In this document: positions 1 to 9,732 of the stretch, piece by piece
Numbering within the stretch: the stretch's first letter is position 1
Layout: the number at the start of each line of letters is the position of its first letter
Assembly: GCA_002869065.1 (NCBI GenBank)
Contig: PKTR01000001.1
Span: 611,118-675,117, forward strand
Direction of reading: 5' to 3'
DNA from: Hyphomicrobiales bacterium
GTDB taxonomy: Bacteria > Pseudomonadota > Alphaproteobacteria > Rhizobiales > Rhodobiaceae
Length of the DNA stretch: 64,000 nucleotides
Made by a program: the position numbers and the translations under genes
The notes under the pieces: generated by a model
Seen by the model: only the letters and a program-made list of their open reading frames with translations
Told to the model about the DNA's origin: nothing
The model's database searches: none

Positions 1-581
1 CGCTGCGCGGTCCGCGTGGCGGCATGATCCTGACCAACGACGAAGCAATCGCCAAGAAGGTCAACTCGGCGGTCTTCCCGGGTCTGCAGGGTGGCCCGCT
101 GATGCACGTCATCGCGGCCAAGGCGGTCGCTTTCGGCGAGGCGCTGCAGCCTGAATTCAAGACCTACGCGCAGAACATCGTCGCCAACGCAAAGGCGCTT
201 GCCACGACGCTGCAGGAGCAGGGCCTCGACATCGTGTCCGGCGGCACCGACAACCATCTGATGCTCGTCGACCTGCGCAAGAAGAACGCCACCGGCAAGA
301 AGGCCGAGGCGGCTCTCGGCCGCGCCAACATCACCTGCAACAAGAACGGTATCCCGTTCGACCCCGAAAAGCCGTTCGTGACGTCCGGCCTTCGCCTCGG
401 CACCCCGGCGGCCACGACGCGCGGCTTCGGCACCGCAGAGTTCCGCGAGATCGGCATGCTGATCACCGAAGTGCTCGACGGTCTGATGGCCGCCAACAGC
501 GAAGAGGGCAACGCCGCCGTCGAAGCCGCTGTTGCCAAGAAGGTCGTCGAACTGACCGGCCGCTTCCCGATCTACAGCTGA
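1..581 (+). CDS. glyA: Serine hydroxymethyltransferase, C-terminal part (5' truncated by window edge)
   Basis: GlyA converts serine and tetrahydrofolate to glycine and 5,10-methylene-THF using PLP, in the cytoplasm. The frame is already open at base 3 and reads LRGPRGGM, the segment that directly follows the PLP-binding lysine (THKT-LRGPRGG) in this family, so the N-terminal half lies outside the window. The remaining C-terminal domain looks intact and ends in TGA. The first ATG visible (24) is internal, not a start. nrdR follows 45 bases downstream on the same strand, the usual order in Hyphomicrobiales. Confidence 0.97.
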   Translation, partial: LRGPRGGMILTNDEAIAKKVNSAVFPGLQGGPLMHVIAAKAVAFGEALQPEFKTYAQNIVANAKALATTLQEQGLDIVSGGTDNHLMLVDLRKKNATGKKAEAALGRANITCNKNGIPFDPEKPFVTSGLRLGTPAATTRGFGTAEFREIGMLITEVLDGLMAANSEEGNAAVEAAVAKKVVELTGRFPIYS

Positions 582-626
582 CCCGCACCCGGATCGGCAA
601 TCCGGGTTCGGTAAGGAGAGACAAAC

Positions 627-1109
627 ATGCGCTGTCCGTTCTGCGGCGGAGAAGAAACACAGGTCAAGGACTCCCGCCCGACGGAAGACAACACCGCTAT
701 CCGCCGGCGGCGGATCTGCAGCACCTGTGCGGGGCGGTTCACCACCTTCGAGCGGGTGCAGCTTCGCGAACTCACCGTGATCAAGCGCAATGGCCGCCGC
801 GTTCCGTTCGACCGCGAGAAGCTGATGCGCTCGGTTCAGGTCGCGCTGCGCAAGCGCCCCGTCGATCCCGAGCGCGTCGAGCGCATGGTGTCGGGTCTCG
901 TCCGTCAGCTTGAGAGCGCCGGCGAGAGCGAGATCCCGGCAAAGCATGTCGGCGACCTTGTCATGGAAGCGCTCAAGACCCTTGACGACATCGCCTATGT
1001 CCGTTTCGCCTCGGTGTATCGCGACTTCCGTGAAGCGCGCGATTTCGAGGCGGTGCTTGACGAACTCACCAATGAAAGCGGCGAGGGGCCTCTGCCCGAA
1101 GATCGCTGA
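627..1109 (+). CDS. nrdR: Transcriptional repressor NrdR
   Basis: NrdR represses ribonucleotide reductase genes by binding NrdR boxes and senses ATP/dATP. The 160-residue protein starts with MRCPFCGG and has the zinc-ribbon cysteines C3, C6, C31 and C34, followed by the basic RRRR patch (26-29). An ATP-cone domain occupies about residues 49-139. Length is normal for the family. The start ATG is preceded by AAGGAGAG. It lies between glyA and ribD in an operon-like run, so it may be co-transcribed with the riboflavin genes. No NrdR box was identified in the window. Confidence 0.97.
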   Translation: MRCPFCGGEETQVKDSRPTEDNTAIRRRRICSTCAGRFTTFERVQLRELTVIKRNGRRVPFDREKLMRSVQVALRKRPVDPERVERMVSGLVRQLESAGESEIPAKHVGDLVMEALKTLDDIAYVRFASVYRDFREARDFEAVLDELTNESGEGPLPEDR

Positions 1110-1120
1110 TCCCGCGCGTT

Positions 1121-2272
1121 ATGACCGTGCCGCCAAACCTGCCCATCCTCAAACCGGGACCGGAGACAGACCGGCGGTTCATGGCGGCCGCACTGGCCTT
1201 GGGGCGGCGTAATAGGGGAGCCGCTTGGCCGAACCCCGCCGTAGGCGCGCTCATTGTGCGCTTTGACGAGGCCGGCGCCCATGTGGTCGGCCGTGGCGCA
1301 ACGGCGATCGGCGGACGCCCGCATGCCGAACGCGTCGCACTTGATGAAGCAGGCGCAGCGGCCCGTGGCGCCACCTGCTATGTCACGCTCGAACCCTGTT
1401 CGCACTACGGCCGCACGTCACCCTGCACCGATGCGCTGATTGAAGCCGGCGTTGCGCGTGTCGTCAGCGCGCTCGAGGATCCCGATCCGCGTGTCGCCGG
1501 CACCGGACATGCGAAACTGAAGGCGGCCGGCATCGAAGTCACGGTCGGCGTCGGCGCCGCGCAAGCTCGCCTTGCCCATGCGGGCCACACCAGCCGCATC
1601 GTTCAAGGGCGCCCCCATGTGACACTGAAACTCGCGGTGTCCGCCGATGGTTTCATCGGCCGCAAGGGCGAGGGTCAGGTCGCGATCACGGGAGCCGACG
1701 CCCGTCGTGCCACGCAGATCATGCGCATGGAACACGACGCGATCTTGATCGGCAGCGGAACCGCGCTCGCCGACGATCCGCTGCTGACCGTGCGCCTCGA
1801 AGGCCTTGAACACCGCTCCCCGGTCCGGGTGGTGCTTGACAGCCATGCCCGGCTGCCCATCAATTCCGCGCTCGTTCAAAGCACGGATGTTGCGCCGCTC
1901 TGGGTCATGGTGTCGGACGATGCATCCTGGCGCCCGCGTGACGCTCTCGCCGCGGCTGGCGCGACCATTTTGCCCGTTGTGCACGACGCCTGGGGCGGGC
2001 TTGATCTGAAACGCTCACTTCAGATGCTGTCTGACAAGGGCATCACCTCGGTACTGGTCGAGGGTGGGGCCACTCTGGCGAAAGCATTGTTTGCCGCTGA
2101 TCTGGTCGATGAGGCGGCGATCTTTACCGCGCCGATGACCATTGGCGAGAACGGCATTCCCGTGCTTGAGGGCACCTCGCTAGATGTAGCGCTTGCAGCC
2201 AACGGTCTGACGGCGGAGCATAGCGTACGCCTTGGTGCCGATTGCCTGACCTGGTATCGCCGGGGTTCCTGA
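1121..2272 (+). CDS. ribD: Bifunctional riboflavin biosynthesis deaminase/reductase RibD
   Basis: RibD catalyses the second and third steps of riboflavin synthesis: deamination of the pyrimidine, then reduction of the ribosyl side chain. The 383-residue protein has an N-terminal cytidine-deaminase-like zinc domain with the HAE motif at 68-70 and the second zinc motif PC(x8)C with cysteines 93 and 102. An NADPH-dependent reductase domain fills roughly residues 160-380 (VTLKLAVSADGFI starts it). It begins 11 bases after nrdR stops and is followed by ribE and ribH, so it is part of one biosynthetic block. Confidence 0.96.
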   Translation: MTVPPNLPILKPGPETDRRFMAAALALGRRNRGAAWPNPAVGALIVRFDEAGAHVVGRGATAIGGRPHAERVALDEAGAAARGATCYVTLEPCSHYGRTSPCTDALIEAGVARVVSALEDPDPRVAGTGHAKLKAAGIEVTVGVGAAQARLAHAGHTSRIVQGRPHVTLKLAVSADGFIGRKGEGQVAITGADARRATQIMRMEHDAILIGSGTALADDPLLTVRLEGLEHRSPVRVVLDSHARLPINSALVQSTDVAPLWVMVSDDASWRPRDALAAAGATILPVVHDAWGGLDLKRSLQMLSDKGITSVLVEGGATLAKALFAADLVDEAAIFTAPMTIGENGIPVLEGTSLDVALAANGLTAEHSVRLGADCLTWYRRGS

Positions 2273-2303
2273 CGGCCGGCGATTGCGATGAAAAGGACGA
2301 ACC

Positions 2304-2909
2304 ATGTTTACCGGACTGATCAGCGATGTCGGTGAAGTCGTTTCCCGAACCGAGCGCGAAACCGGCGTTCGCCTGCGCGTCGCGACGTCCTACGATCCCG
2401 CGACCATCGAAATCGGCGCTTCGATCGCCCATGCCGGTATCTGCCTGACGGCTATTGAAATCGGCCGCCTCGACGACGGTCGGGCATTCTTTGACGTCGA
2501 AGCGTCCGACGAGACACTTGATCGCACGACGCTCGGCTCGTGGCGGGCTGGCACGCGGATCAACCTCGAACGCTCGCTCGCATTGGGCGGAGAATTGGGC
2601 GGCCATCTCGTGACGGGCCATGTCGATGGTATCGCCGAGCTGGTCGAACGCATCGACGAAGCCGACATGGCGCGTTTCACCTTCAAGGTGCCGCAAAAGC
2701 TGAAGAAATTCATCGCGGAAAAGGGCTCCGTGGCTCTTGATGGCACTTCGCTGACGGTCAATACGGTCGACGATGACCGCTTCACCGTGATGCTGATCCC
2801 GCACACGCTCGCCGTCACCACCTGGGGCGGACGCAAGGCCGGCGATCTGATCAATCTCGAGGTCGACCTGATGGCACGCTATGCCGCACGCCTGATCGAG
2901 GCCGGCTGA
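2304..2909 (+). CDS. ribE: Riboflavin synthase, alpha chain
   Basis: Riboflavin synthase dismutates two molecules of 6,7-dimethyl-8-ribityllumazine into riboflavin and the pyrimidine precursor. The 201-residue protein starts with the family hallmark MFTGLI and consists of two tandem lumazine-binding domains (about 1-97 and 98-195); the second contains GHVDG and the TSLTVN segment. The start is supported by AAAGGACG a few bases upstream. The symbol ribC is used for this gene in some genomes. About 100 non-coding bases separate it from ribH. Confidence 0.96.
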   Translation: MFTGLISDVGEVVSRTERETGVRLRVATSYDPATIEIGASIAHAGICLTAIEIGRLDDGRAFFDVEASDETLDRTTLGSWRAGTRINLERSLALGGELGGHLVTGHVDGIAELVERIDEADMARFTFKVPQKLKKFIAEKGSVALDGTSLTVNTVDDDRFTVMLIPHTLAVTTWGGRKAGDLINLEVDLMARYAARLIEAG

Positions 2910-3012
2910 GCCCTGTTTGGCGAATGCCCGCTATTCGGCTTTTCAGCTGGACAAACTGCTGTTGCCGTGTTTCCTCTGCCAGCCCATGACAGAGCTTCAG
3001 GATTGAACGCCA

Positions 3013-3465
3013 ATGACAAATGCCGCGCCCACAATTCTCGTGATCGACGCCCGGTTCTACGACGACATCGCCGACGAACTGGTTCGCGGTGCGGCCGCGG
3101 CGATCGAGGCCGCCGGCGCGAAGATGCATCGCATTTCGGTGCCCGGCGTTCTCGAAGTGCCGACGGCGCTGTCGATGGCGCTTGAAGCGCGTGACAATGA
3201 CCAGCTCGATTTCGATGCGGTGGTCACGCTCGGCTGCGTCATCCGCGGCGAAACCAGCCACTACGATATCGTTGCGGTGGAATCGGCGCGCGCGCTGATG
3301 GATCTTGCCGTCGCCGAGGGATTCCCGCTCGGCAATGGTATCCTGACGGTGGAAAATGGCGAGCAGGCCTGGGTGCGCGCTGGCGTCGACAAGAAAAACA
3401 AAGGCGCGTCCGCGGTCGAGGCCGCACTGGCGCTGTTCCGCCTTCGGGGCGAACTTGGAATCTGA
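3013..3465 (+). CDS. ribH: 6,7-dimethyl-8-ribityllumazine synthase
   Basis: RibH condenses the ribityl-aminopyrimidine with 3,4-dihydroxy-2-butanone 4-phosphate, the penultimate step to riboflavin, normally as a hollow icosahedral or pentameric assembly. The 150-residue protein has the conserved [12 protein letters not shown] segment, with the catalytic histidine in SHYD, and the PGVLEVP segment near the N terminus. It lies between ribE and nusB. The ribH-nusB pair is widespread in alphaproteobacteria and the gap here is only 5 bases. Confidence 0.96.
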   Translation: MTNAAPTILVIDARFYDDIADELVRGAAAAIEAAGAKMHRISVPGVLEVPTALSMALEARDNDQLDFDAVVTLGCVIRGETSHYDIVAVESARALMDLAVAEGFPLGNGILTVENGEQAWVRAGVDKKNKGASAVEAALALFRLRGELGI

Positions 3466-3470
3466 CGGAC

Positions 3471-3980
3471 ATGGCCGGACCTAACGAAAACAGCGGCTCA
3501 AACCGCGACGCCCGCCCGGCGAACAAACGCGGCGTCGCACGCCTCGCTGCCGTTCAGGCGCTCTATCAGATGGAAATCGCCGGCACCTCCGTCGACGAAG
3601 TGCTGTCCGAGTTCGAACGTTTCCGGCTCGGTCAGGAAGTCGACGGCGACCAGTATCTCGAGGCCGATGCCGGCTGGTTTCGGGACGTTGTCTCCGGCGT
3701 CGTGAAAGACCAGCGCGACGTCTACCCGCGCGTCGACCATGCTCTTGTTACCGATTGGCCGCTGAAGCGCGTCGACGCCACATTGCGCGCGATCCTGCGC
3801 GCCGGCGTTTTCGAATTGTTGCGCCGCAAGGACGTTCCGGCCCGGGTGGTGATCTCGGAATATGTCGACGTCGCCAAGGCGTTCTTCGATGGCGATGAGC
3901 GCAAGATGGTCAATGGCGTGCTCGACCGTATCGGTCACGAGCTGCGGCCCGATGAGTTCTCCCGCTCCGGAACGGCGTGA
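3471..3980 (+). CDS. nusB: Transcription antitermination factor NusB
   Basis: NusB binds boxA RNA with S10 (NusE) and helps RNA polymerase pass terminators, mainly in rRNA operons. The 169-residue all-helical protein has the expected N-terminal [15 protein letters not shown] segment and the central LRAGVFELL and [13 protein letters not shown] segments. It follows ribH almost without a gap, and its TGA stop overlaps the ATG of thiL by one base, which suggests translational coupling. Confidence 0.95.
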   Translation: MAGPNENSGSNRDARPANKRGVARLAAVQALYQMEIAGTSVDEVLSEFERFRLGQEVDGDQYLEADAGWFRDVVSGVVKDQRDVYPRVDHALVTDWPLKRVDATLRAILRAGVFELLRRKDVPARVVISEYVDVAKAFFDGDERKMVNGVLDRIGHELRPDEFSRSGTA

Positions 3981-4987
3981 TGGCGGAGGGCGGCCCGCGT
4001 CCCGGCGAGTTCGATCTCATCGCGCGCTATTTCGCGCCGCTCGCCCGCGACCCCGCCGCCCGTGGCCTCGTCGACGACGCCGCCGTTCTGATCCCGCCAC
4101 CCGGCCGCGAACTGGTCCTGACCAAGGACGCGCTCGCCGCCAATATCCACTTCTTTTCCACCGACGATCCACAGGATGTGGCCGAAAAGGCGTTGTCCGT
4201 GAACCTGTCGGACCTCGCCGCGAAGGGCGCCGATCCACTCGGTTATCTGCTGGCGATTGCCTTGCCGTCCGAATGGACCGAGGAGTGGATTGCGGGGTTT
4301 TCCACAGGGCTTGCGGCAAACCAGGATCGTTACGGCTGGTCGCTGCTCGGAGGCGACACCATCCGCTCGCCGAATGGCCTGATGGTCTCCGTGACCGCAA
4401 TCGGCGCCGTACCGACAGGGGAGTCGGTATCCCGCGCCGGCGCGCGCCCGGGCGATGTTCTTTTCGTCAGCGGCACGCTCGGCGACGCAGCCTTTGGCCT
4501 GAAACTCCGCGCCGAAGAGCCGGCCGCGGAAGCCTGGTCTTTGAGCGAAACGGACAAGACGTTCCTGATTGACCGCTACCTGCATCCGCAGCCGCGCGTC
4601 GCACTTGCTGCCGTTATCCGGGAATACGCCAGCGCCGCGATGGACATTTCCGACGGGCTGACGGGTGATCTCGCCCATATCTGCGAAGCGTCCGGCATCT
4701 CCGCCGAGCTTCGCCTCGCCGACATGCCGATTTCCGAAGCAGGCATGGCCGTTCTTGCTGTCGATCCCGATGAGATTCACTCGATCATCGCTGGCGGCGA
4801 CGACTATGAGATCCTTGCAGCAATTCCGCCCGACCGCGCCGACCGTTTCAAGGCTGCCGCGGCTGAAGCGGGCGTTCCGGTGGCCGCAATCGGGACCTGC
4901 ACCGAACAACGCGGCGATCACGTAACGTTCCTCGATAGCGGCGGCATGCCGGTCGAATTGGACGATACCGCGTTCCGTCATTTCTGA
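3980..4987 (+). CDS. thiL: Thiamine-monophosphate kinase
   Basis: ThiL phosphorylates thiamine monophosphate to thiamine diphosphate with ATP, making the cofactor that the pyruvate dehydrogenase encoded later in this window needs. The 335-residue protein has the PurM/AIR-synthase-like fold, with acidic metal/ATP residues in GLVDDAAVL near the N terminus and MDISDGL in the C-terminal half. I chose the ATG that overlaps the nusB stop (TGATG); a GTG one codon earlier is possible. Confidence 0.95.
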   Translation: MAEGGPRPGEFDLIARYFAPLARDPAARGLVDDAAVLIPPPGRELVLTKDALAANIHFFSTDDPQDVAEKALSVNLSDLAAKGADPLGYLLAIALPSEWTEEWIAGFSTGLAANQDRYGWSLLGGDTIRSPNGLMVSVTAIGAVPTGESVSRAGARPGDVLFVSGTLGDAAFGLKLRAEEPAAEAWSLSETDKTFLIDRYLHPQPRVALAAVIREYASAAMDISDGLTGDLAHICEASGISAELRLADMPISEAGMAVLAVDPDEIHSIIAGGDDYEILAAIPPDRADRFKAAAAEAGVPVAAIGTCTEQRGDHVTFLDSGGMPVELDDTAFRHF

Positions 4988-5015
4988 GCCGCGTGAAACG
5001 GGCAGGGGAGGAAGG

Positions 5016-5663
5016 ATGTCTCGGCAAATCACCTTTCCCGATCTGGTCGACATACTGGCGCGACGCGGCGCTGCTTCCCGCCATATCACCGCGATTGCCG
5101 GCCCGCCGGGCGCCGGAAAGTCGACGCTCGCCGAGTGTCTCGTCGCGTCGTTGAACGAGCGCGACCCCGACAGCGCTGCCGTCCTTCCCATGGACGGATT
5201 CCATTTTGACGACACGATCCTCGATGAACGCGGACGTCGAACCCGAAAGGGCGCGCCGGACACTTTCGATGTCGGCGGTCTGTCGGCAATGCTGGCCCGT
5301 CTGCGCGCCAACGTGGAAACCGAGATCGCCGTGCCCGTGTTCGACCGGGAAACCGAGATCGCCCGGGCCGGTGCCCGGCTGATCGCCCGTTCCGTTCGCA
5401 ATATCGTCGTCGAGGGCAATTATCTGTTGCTCGGCACGGCGCCGTGGGACGTGCTCCACCCGTTCTACGACACCACCGTGATGATCGAAGTTACCGAAGC
5501 CGAGTTGCGCCGGCGTCTCGAAATCCGCTGGCAGGGCTTGCCTGCCGCCACGCGAGTGGTAAAGCTGGACGGCAATGATCTTCCGAACGGTCGGTTGGTG
5601 AAAACGCACAGCGTGACGGCGGAGTTCTTCGTTCGCTCCACGGCGGAAAACGCGCTGGCCTGA
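5016..5663 (+). CDS. Uridine kinase/PanK-like P-loop kinase, substrate unknown
   Basis: A 215-residue P-loop kinase. The Walker A motif GPPGAGKS is at residues 29-36 and is followed by MDGFHFDD, the substrate-side motif typical of the phosphoribulokinase/uridine kinase/pantothenate kinase superfamily; VEGNYLLL follows in mid-protein. Rhizobial relatives are usually annotated as nucleoside/nucleotide kinase or fructokinase-like proteins, but the substrate cannot be read from sequence. A strong ribosome site (GGGGAGGAAGG) directly precedes the ATG. It is the last gene of the glyA-thiL run and is followed by a terminator. Confidence 0.85.
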   Translation: MSRQITFPDLVDILARRGAASRHITAIAGPPGAGKSTLAECLVASLNERDPDSAAVLPMDGFHFDDTILDERGRRTRKGAPDTFDVGGLSAMLARLRANVETEIAVPVFDRETEIARAGARLIARSVRNIVVEGNYLLLGTAPWDVLHPFYDTTVMIEVTEAELRRRLEIRWQGLPAATRVVKLDGNDLPNGRLVKTHSVTAEFFVRSTAENALA

Positions 5664-5691
5664 GTCGGATCGGCGTCTATGTATTCATAAG

Positions 5692-5715
5692 CGGGCGTTC
5701 GCCCGTTTTCTTTTT
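5692..5715 (+). terminator. Rho-independent terminator after the kinase gene
   Basis: A 5-bp GC stem CGGGC/GCCCG with a GTTC tetraloop is followed directly by TTTTCTTTTT. It lies 28 bases after the kinase stop codon and closes the glyA-to-kinase gene run before the MFS gene. Confidence 0.85.
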
Positions 5716-5744
5716 GGCGCTCGTGTGCGGGCGAAGAGGTGGCA

Positions 5745-6962
5745 ATGACGGCTGTTTCCCACGCTGACGACCACGTCGATGACGTGCTCGCGCGCCGCAA
5801 TGCGCTGATTCTCGCCGTCGCGCAGGCGCTTGGTGGCGCCAACGCCACCATCGTCTTCGCCTCCGCCGCCCTCGTTGGGCACTATCTGCTCGGCGAGGAC
5901 AAGTCGCTCGCGACCTTGCCCGTTACCGCGTACGTGCTCGGCATGGCCTCGTCGACCATTCCCGTTCAGCTTCTGTCGCGCTGGATCGGCCGTCGGCTGA
6001 CCTTCATGGGTGGCGCCACGCTTGGCATCGCTTCCGGCCTCATGGCCGCGCAGGCCGTATTCGACGGCTCGTTCTTCCGGCTGTGCATCGCGACCTTCGT
6101 CGCCGGTTGCTATGGTGGCTTCACACAGGCCTATCGCTTTGCGGCGGCCGACACCGCAAGCGACGTGTTCCGCCCCAAGGCGATTTCCTGGGTGCTGATC
6201 GGTGGCGTTGCGGCCGCGTTCCTCGGTCCGCAGATCGTCATCCACACCAAGGACTGGTTCTCGCCGATCATGTTCGCGGGCTCGTTCCTTGCGCAATCCT
6301 GTGTCGCCGTCGTCGGTGTCGTTGTGCTTTTCTTCCTGCGCATCCCCAAGCCGCATCTCGCCGCCGGTCGTTCCGGCGGTCGCCCGCTGACCGAAATCAT
6401 CGCCCAGTCACGCTTCATCGTTGCCGTCATTTGCGGCGTAACCTCTTACGCGCTCATGAGTTTTGTCATGACGGCCGCGCCGCTCGCCATGGTCGCCTGC
6501 CATCACAGCCCCGATGACGCCGCACTCGGCATCCAGTGGCATGTGCTGGCCATGTTCGCGCCGAGCTTCTTTACCGGCACGTTGATCAACCGCTACGGCG
6601 TCGAAAAGGTGACAGCGACGGGCCTCGTGCTGCTCGCCGGCTGCGGCGTGATCGCGTTGACCGGTGTCGAAGTGGCCCAGTTCTGGGCGGCGCTCGTCCT
6701 GCTCGGCGTCGGTTGGAACTTCGGCTTCATCGGCGCGACCACCATGGTCACCCAGACCTATCGCCTGGAAGAACGGAACAAGGTGCAGGCGACAAACGAC
6801 TTTCTCATTTTCGGCCTGCAGGCCGTTGCGTCGTTTTCGTCCGGCAAGATCCTCGCCAATGTCGGCTGGGACGCGATCAACTGGGCGATCTTCCCGTTCA
6901 TTGTCTTCGCGCTCGGCGCACTCGCCTGGCTTGTTCTTTTCGGTCAGCGCGAGGCCGCATAG
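5745..6962 (+). CDS. MFS transporter of unknown substrate
   Basis: A 405-residue polytopic membrane protein with about twelve hydrophobic segments. The SRWIGRRLTFMGG loop after the second or third segment resembles the conserved MFS loop (GxxxDRxGRR/K type). The substrate is unknown. I chose the ATG at 5745, preceded by GAAGAGG; a GTG two codons earlier is possible. The gene stands alone between two terminated units and ends in TAG. Confidence 0.85.
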   Translation: MTAVSHADDHVDDVLARRNALILAVAQALGGANATIVFASAALVGHYLLGEDKSLATLPVTAYVLGMASSTIPVQLLSRWIGRRLTFMGGATLGIASGLMAAQAVFDGSFFRLCIATFVAGCYGGFTQAYRFAAADTASDVFRPKAISWVLIGGVAAAFLGPQIVIHTKDWFSPIMFAGSFLAQSCVAVVGVVVLFFLRIPKPHLAAGRSGGRPLTEIIAQSRFIVAVICGVTSYALMSFVMTAAPLAMVACHHSPDDAALGIQWHVLAMFAPSFFTGTLINRYGVEKVTATGLVLLAGCGVIALTGVEVAQFWAALVLLGVGWNFGFIGATTMVTQTYRLEERNKVQATNDFLIFGLQAVASFSSGKILANVGWDAINWAIFPFIVFALGALAWLVLFGQREAA

Positions 6963-7056
6963 GGCAGGGGTCCAGGCACATGCGTCGTCGGCCCAAATAT
7001 CAGAAATTGCTTATATTATTCGGCTCTTTTGTCACGGGATTATACCCATTTCTGCC

Positions 7057-7084
7057 TTGACGCCGTAGTTGCGGACGATAGGTT
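7057..7084 (+). promoter_or_regulatory. Candidate promoter for hppA
   Basis: TTGACG (7057-7062), a 16-base spacer and TAGGTT (7079-7084) resemble a sigma-70/RpoD type promoter. This would leave an untranslated leader of roughly 110 bases before the hppA start. The match at -10 is weak. Confidence 0.3.
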
Positions 7085-7198
7085 GGCATGGGCTTTCGGT
7101 GGGGCAGGTACTTTTCCTTAGAATTCGGCTCGCCGGAACAAAAATCCCGTCGCCGGCGCGTGTGCGCCGTTCCGACACCAGAAGGACAGGAAAAGGGC

Positions 7199-9322
7199 AT
7201 GGATCCGCTTTACATCGTTGTCCTGTGTGGTCTGCTTTCCATTGCTTACGGCATCTGGGCCATCACCTCGGTGATGGCTTCCGACGCGGGCAACAAGCGC
7301 ATGCAGGAAATCGCCGGTGCCATTCAGGAGGGCGCCACCGCCTATCTGACGCGCCAGTACACCACCATCGCCATCGCCGGCGTGCTGATCTTCGCCATCG
7401 TCTGGTGGCAATTGTCGCTGATGGCCGCCATTGGCTTTGCAATCGGCGCCATTCTCTCCGCCCTGGCAGGTTTCATCGGCATGCTCGTCTCGGTCCGCGC
7501 CAATGTGCGTACCGCACAGGCCGCCAGCCAGAGCCTTTCCGCCGGACTCGGTATCGCCTTCAAGGCCGGCGCCGTCACCGGCATGCTGGTTGCCGGTCTC
7601 GCGCTGCTCGGCGTTGCTGTCTACTACGTGGTGCTGACCCGGTTCATGGGCTTTGAAAGCGCAGACCGGGCGGTGATCGACGCCCTCGTCGCGCTTGGCT
7701 TCGGTGCTTCGCTGATTTCGATCTTCGCCCGTCTCGGCGGCGGCATCTTCACCAAGGGCGCGGACGTCGGCGGCGATCTGGTCGGCAAGGTCGAAGCCGG
7801 TATCCCCGAGGACGACCCGCGCAATCCGGCGACCATTGCCGATAACGTCGGCGACAATGTCGGCGACTGCGCCGGCATGGCGGCCGACCTGTTCGAAACC
7901 TACGCAGTGACCGTGGTTGCAACCATGGTTCTGGGCTCGATCTTCTTTGCGGGCACGGCTCTTGTCGGTGACGTCATGCTTTATCCGCTGGCAATCGGCG
8001 CGGCCTGTGTCGTCACTTCGATCATCGGCACCTTCTTCGTGCGCCTCGGCGCCAACGGCTCGATCATGGGTGCGCTCTACAAGGGCTTCATCGCCACGGC
8101 CATTCTGTCGCTGATCGTGCTCTATCCGGTGACCCATATCGTCTTCGGCGGTATGGACACGGTGATGACAACGGTGCGCGGCATGACCTTCACGCCGCTC
8201 GACCTGTATGCCTGCGGTGTCATCGGTATGGTTGTCACCGGTCTCATCGTCTGGATCACCGAGTACTACACCGGCACCAACTTCCGCCCGGTTCGCTCGA
8301 TTGCGACAGCATCCGTCAGCGGCCACGGCACCAACGTGATCCAGGGTCTGGCGATTTCGCTCGAAGCCACGGCTCTGCCGGCACTCGTCATCATCGCCGG
8401 CATTATCGTCACGTTTAATCTCGCCGGCCTGTTCGGCATTGCCATCACGGTGACGACCATGCTGGCGCTTGCCGGTTTCGTCGTTGCGCTCGATGCCTTC
8501 GGTCCGGTGACCGACAACGCCGGCGGCATTGCCGAAATGGCCGATCTTCCGCCGGAAGTGCGCAACACCACCGACGCGCTCGACGCGGTTGGCAACACCA
8601 CCAAGGCCGTCACCAAGGGCTATGCCATCGGTTCGGCCGGTCTTGGCGCTCTGGTGCTGTTCGCGGCCTACACGGAAGACCTGAAGTTCTTCAGTGAACA
8701 TCCGGATCAGTTCCCGTACTTCGCCGACATCGGTGCGCTCGAGTTCTCGCTCTCCAATCCGTATGTGGTGGTCGGACTGTTCTTCGGCGGCCTCCTGCCG
8801 TATCTGTTCGGCGGTATCGCCATGACCGCGGTTGGCCGCGCCGCCGGCGCGGTGGTCGAGGAAGTGCGCCGCCAGTTCCGCGAGAAGCCGGGCATCATGG
8901 AAGGCAAGGATCGGCCGGACTATGGCCGCGCCGTCGACATGCTGACCAGGGCTGCGATCAAGGAAATGATGGTTCCTTCATTGCTTCCGGTGCTGTCGCC
9001 GATCGTGGTGTACTTTCTGATCAACGCGATTGCCGGCAAGAACGCTGCCTTCTCCGCGCTTGGTGCCATGCTGCTCGGCGTGATCGTGACCGGTCTCTTC
9101 GTCGCGATCTCCATGACCGCCGGTGGCGGTGCCTGGGACAATGCCAAGAAGTACATCGAAGACGGCAATCATGGTGGCAAGGGTTCCGAAGCCCACAAGG
9201 CGGCGGTGACCGGCGACACGGTCGGCGATCCGTACAAGGATACTGCCGGCCCGGCCGTCAACCCGATGATCAAGATCACCAACATCGTGGCTCTTCTGCT
9301 GCTGGCGATCCTCGCGCACTAA
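7199..9322 (+). CDS. hppA: Membrane-bound proton-translocating pyrophosphatase, K+-independent type
   Basis: HppA couples pyrophosphate hydrolysis to proton pumping across the cytoplasmic membrane. The 707-residue protein has the conserved catalytic loop [19 protein letters not shown], the NVGDNVGD acidic motif and about 16 membrane segments. The ion-selectivity segment reads [10 protein letters not shown]: lysine there with threonine three residues on is the signature of the K+-independent class, where the K+-dependent class has alanine. The frame is open further upstream, but the ATG at 7199 has AGGACAGGAAAAGG before it and gives the usual N terminus MDPLYIV. It is monocistronic, with a terminator downstream. 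Confidence 0.96.
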   Translation: MDPLYIVVLCGLLSIAYGIWAITSVMASDAGNKRMQEIAGAIQEGATAYLTRQYTTIAIAGVLIFAIVWWQLSLMAAIGFAIGAILSALAGFIGMLVSVRANVRTAQAASQSLSAGLGIAFKAGAVTGMLVAGLALLGVAVYYVVLTRFMGFESADRAVIDALVALGFGASLISIFARLGGGIFTKGADVGGDLVGKVEAGIPEDDPRNPATIADNVGDNVGDCAGMAADLFETYAVTVVATMVLGSIFFAGTALVGDVMLYPLAIGAACVVTSIIGTFFVRLGANGSIMGALYKGFIATAILSLIVLYPVTHIVFGGMDTVMTTVRGMTFTPLDLYACGVIGMVVTGLIVWITEYYTGTNFRPVRSIATASVSGHGTNVIQGLAISLEATALPALVIIAGIIVTFNLAGLFGIAITVTTMLALAGFVVALDAFGPVTDNAGGIAEMADLPPEVRNTTDALDAVGNTTKAVTKGYAIGSAGLGALVLFAAYTEDLKFFSEHPDQFPYFADIGALEFSLSNPYVVVGLFFGGLLPYLFGGIAMTAVGRAAGAVVEEVRRQFREKPGIMEGKDRPDYGRAVDMLTRAAIKEMMVPSLLPVLSPIVVYFLINAIAGKNAAFSALGAMLLGVIVTGLFVAISMTAGGGAWDNAKKYIEDGNHGGKGSEAHKAAVTGDTVGDPYKDTAGPAVNPMIKITNIVALLLLAILAH

Positions 9323-9323
9323 A

Positions 9324-9369
9324 GCGTGTCTCCCAAAAGTGGATGCCGGTTTTGGGATAAAGACACGCG
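9324..9369. repeat. Rhizobial-type intergenic palindromic repeat
   Basis: Immediately after hppA, GCGTGTCT...AGACACGC arms flank inner arms TCCCAAAA...TTTTGGGA around a GTGGATGCCGG centre. This imperfect palindrome (CCCAAAAGTGG...CCGGTTTTGGG core) is a familiar intergenic repeat in Hyphomicrobiales genomes. I see only one copy in this window. Its RNA would fold into a long hairpin just ahead of the terminator. Confidence 0.75.
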
Positions 9370-9399
9370 GCCAAGCAAAAAGAGCAAATTCCGACAAAG

Positions 9400-9437
9400 G
9401 GCCCCGGCGGCGGAAACGTTGCCGGGGCCTTCTTTTT
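9400..9437 (+). terminator. Rho-independent terminator of hppA
   Basis: A perfect 9-bp stem GGCCCCGGC (9400-9408) / GCCGGGGCC (9421-9429) is followed directly by TTCTTTTT. It lies between hppA and tRNA-Lys. Confidence 0.92.
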
Positions 9438-9450
9438 GCCCAGCCGGTGC

Positions 9451-9479
9451 TTGACAGAACCGGCAGATATTCGTACCCC
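9451..9479 (+). promoter_or_regulatory. Possible promoter for tRNA-Lys
   Basis: A perfect -35 hexamer TTGACA (9451-9456) is followed after 17 bases by TACCCC (9474-9479), a poor -10. It lies about 50 bases upstream of the tRNA gene and after the hppA terminator, which fits an independent tRNA transcription unit. The -10 assignment is uncertain. Confidence 0.35.
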
Positions 9480-9529
9480 CCGCGGGTACCCGAACTCGCT
9501 GCGGCGGGGGAAGGGCGCATATATCTTCA

Positions 9530-9604
9530 GGGCGGGTAGCTCAGTGGTAGAGCAGCTGACTTTTAATCAGCTGGCCGTGGGTTCGATCCCCACCCCGCTC
9601 ACCA
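9530..9604 (+). tRNA. tRNA-Lys (anticodon TTT)
   Basis: The cloverleaf folds by hand. The acceptor arm is GGGCGGG/CCCGCTC with one G-U pair, and the D-arm is GCTC...GAGC. The anticodon arm GCTGA-CTTTTAA-TCAGC carries TTT, and the T-arm is GTGGG-TTCGATC-CCCAC. Discriminator A and a genome-encoded CCA end at 9604. Confidence 0.97.
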
Positions 9605-9732
9605 TATTTCCTCTATAATTCAATCAATTGCTCACAGTCCGTTCAGGCTGTGCAGTGCCGGGTTTGACCAATCCCGCTGCATGGCGCAGAATTGTGCATT
9701 GCAACATGCCGCCGAGTGTGCGCTGATATCCC

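Noticed and set aside
2910-3012. FMN riboswitch among the riboflavin genes
   Set aside because: The gap between ribE and ribH is short and shows no RFN-like conserved segments.
7118-8701. A 527-codon minus-strand frame across hppA
   Set aside because: It is a shadow of hppA: rich in Arg, His, Asp and Gly with no family resemblance and no ribosome site.
9695-9712. A sigma-54 promoter upstream of nasT (TGGCGC...GTGC)
   Set aside because: The GG and GC elements are one base too far apart, which normally abolishes sigma-54 recognition.
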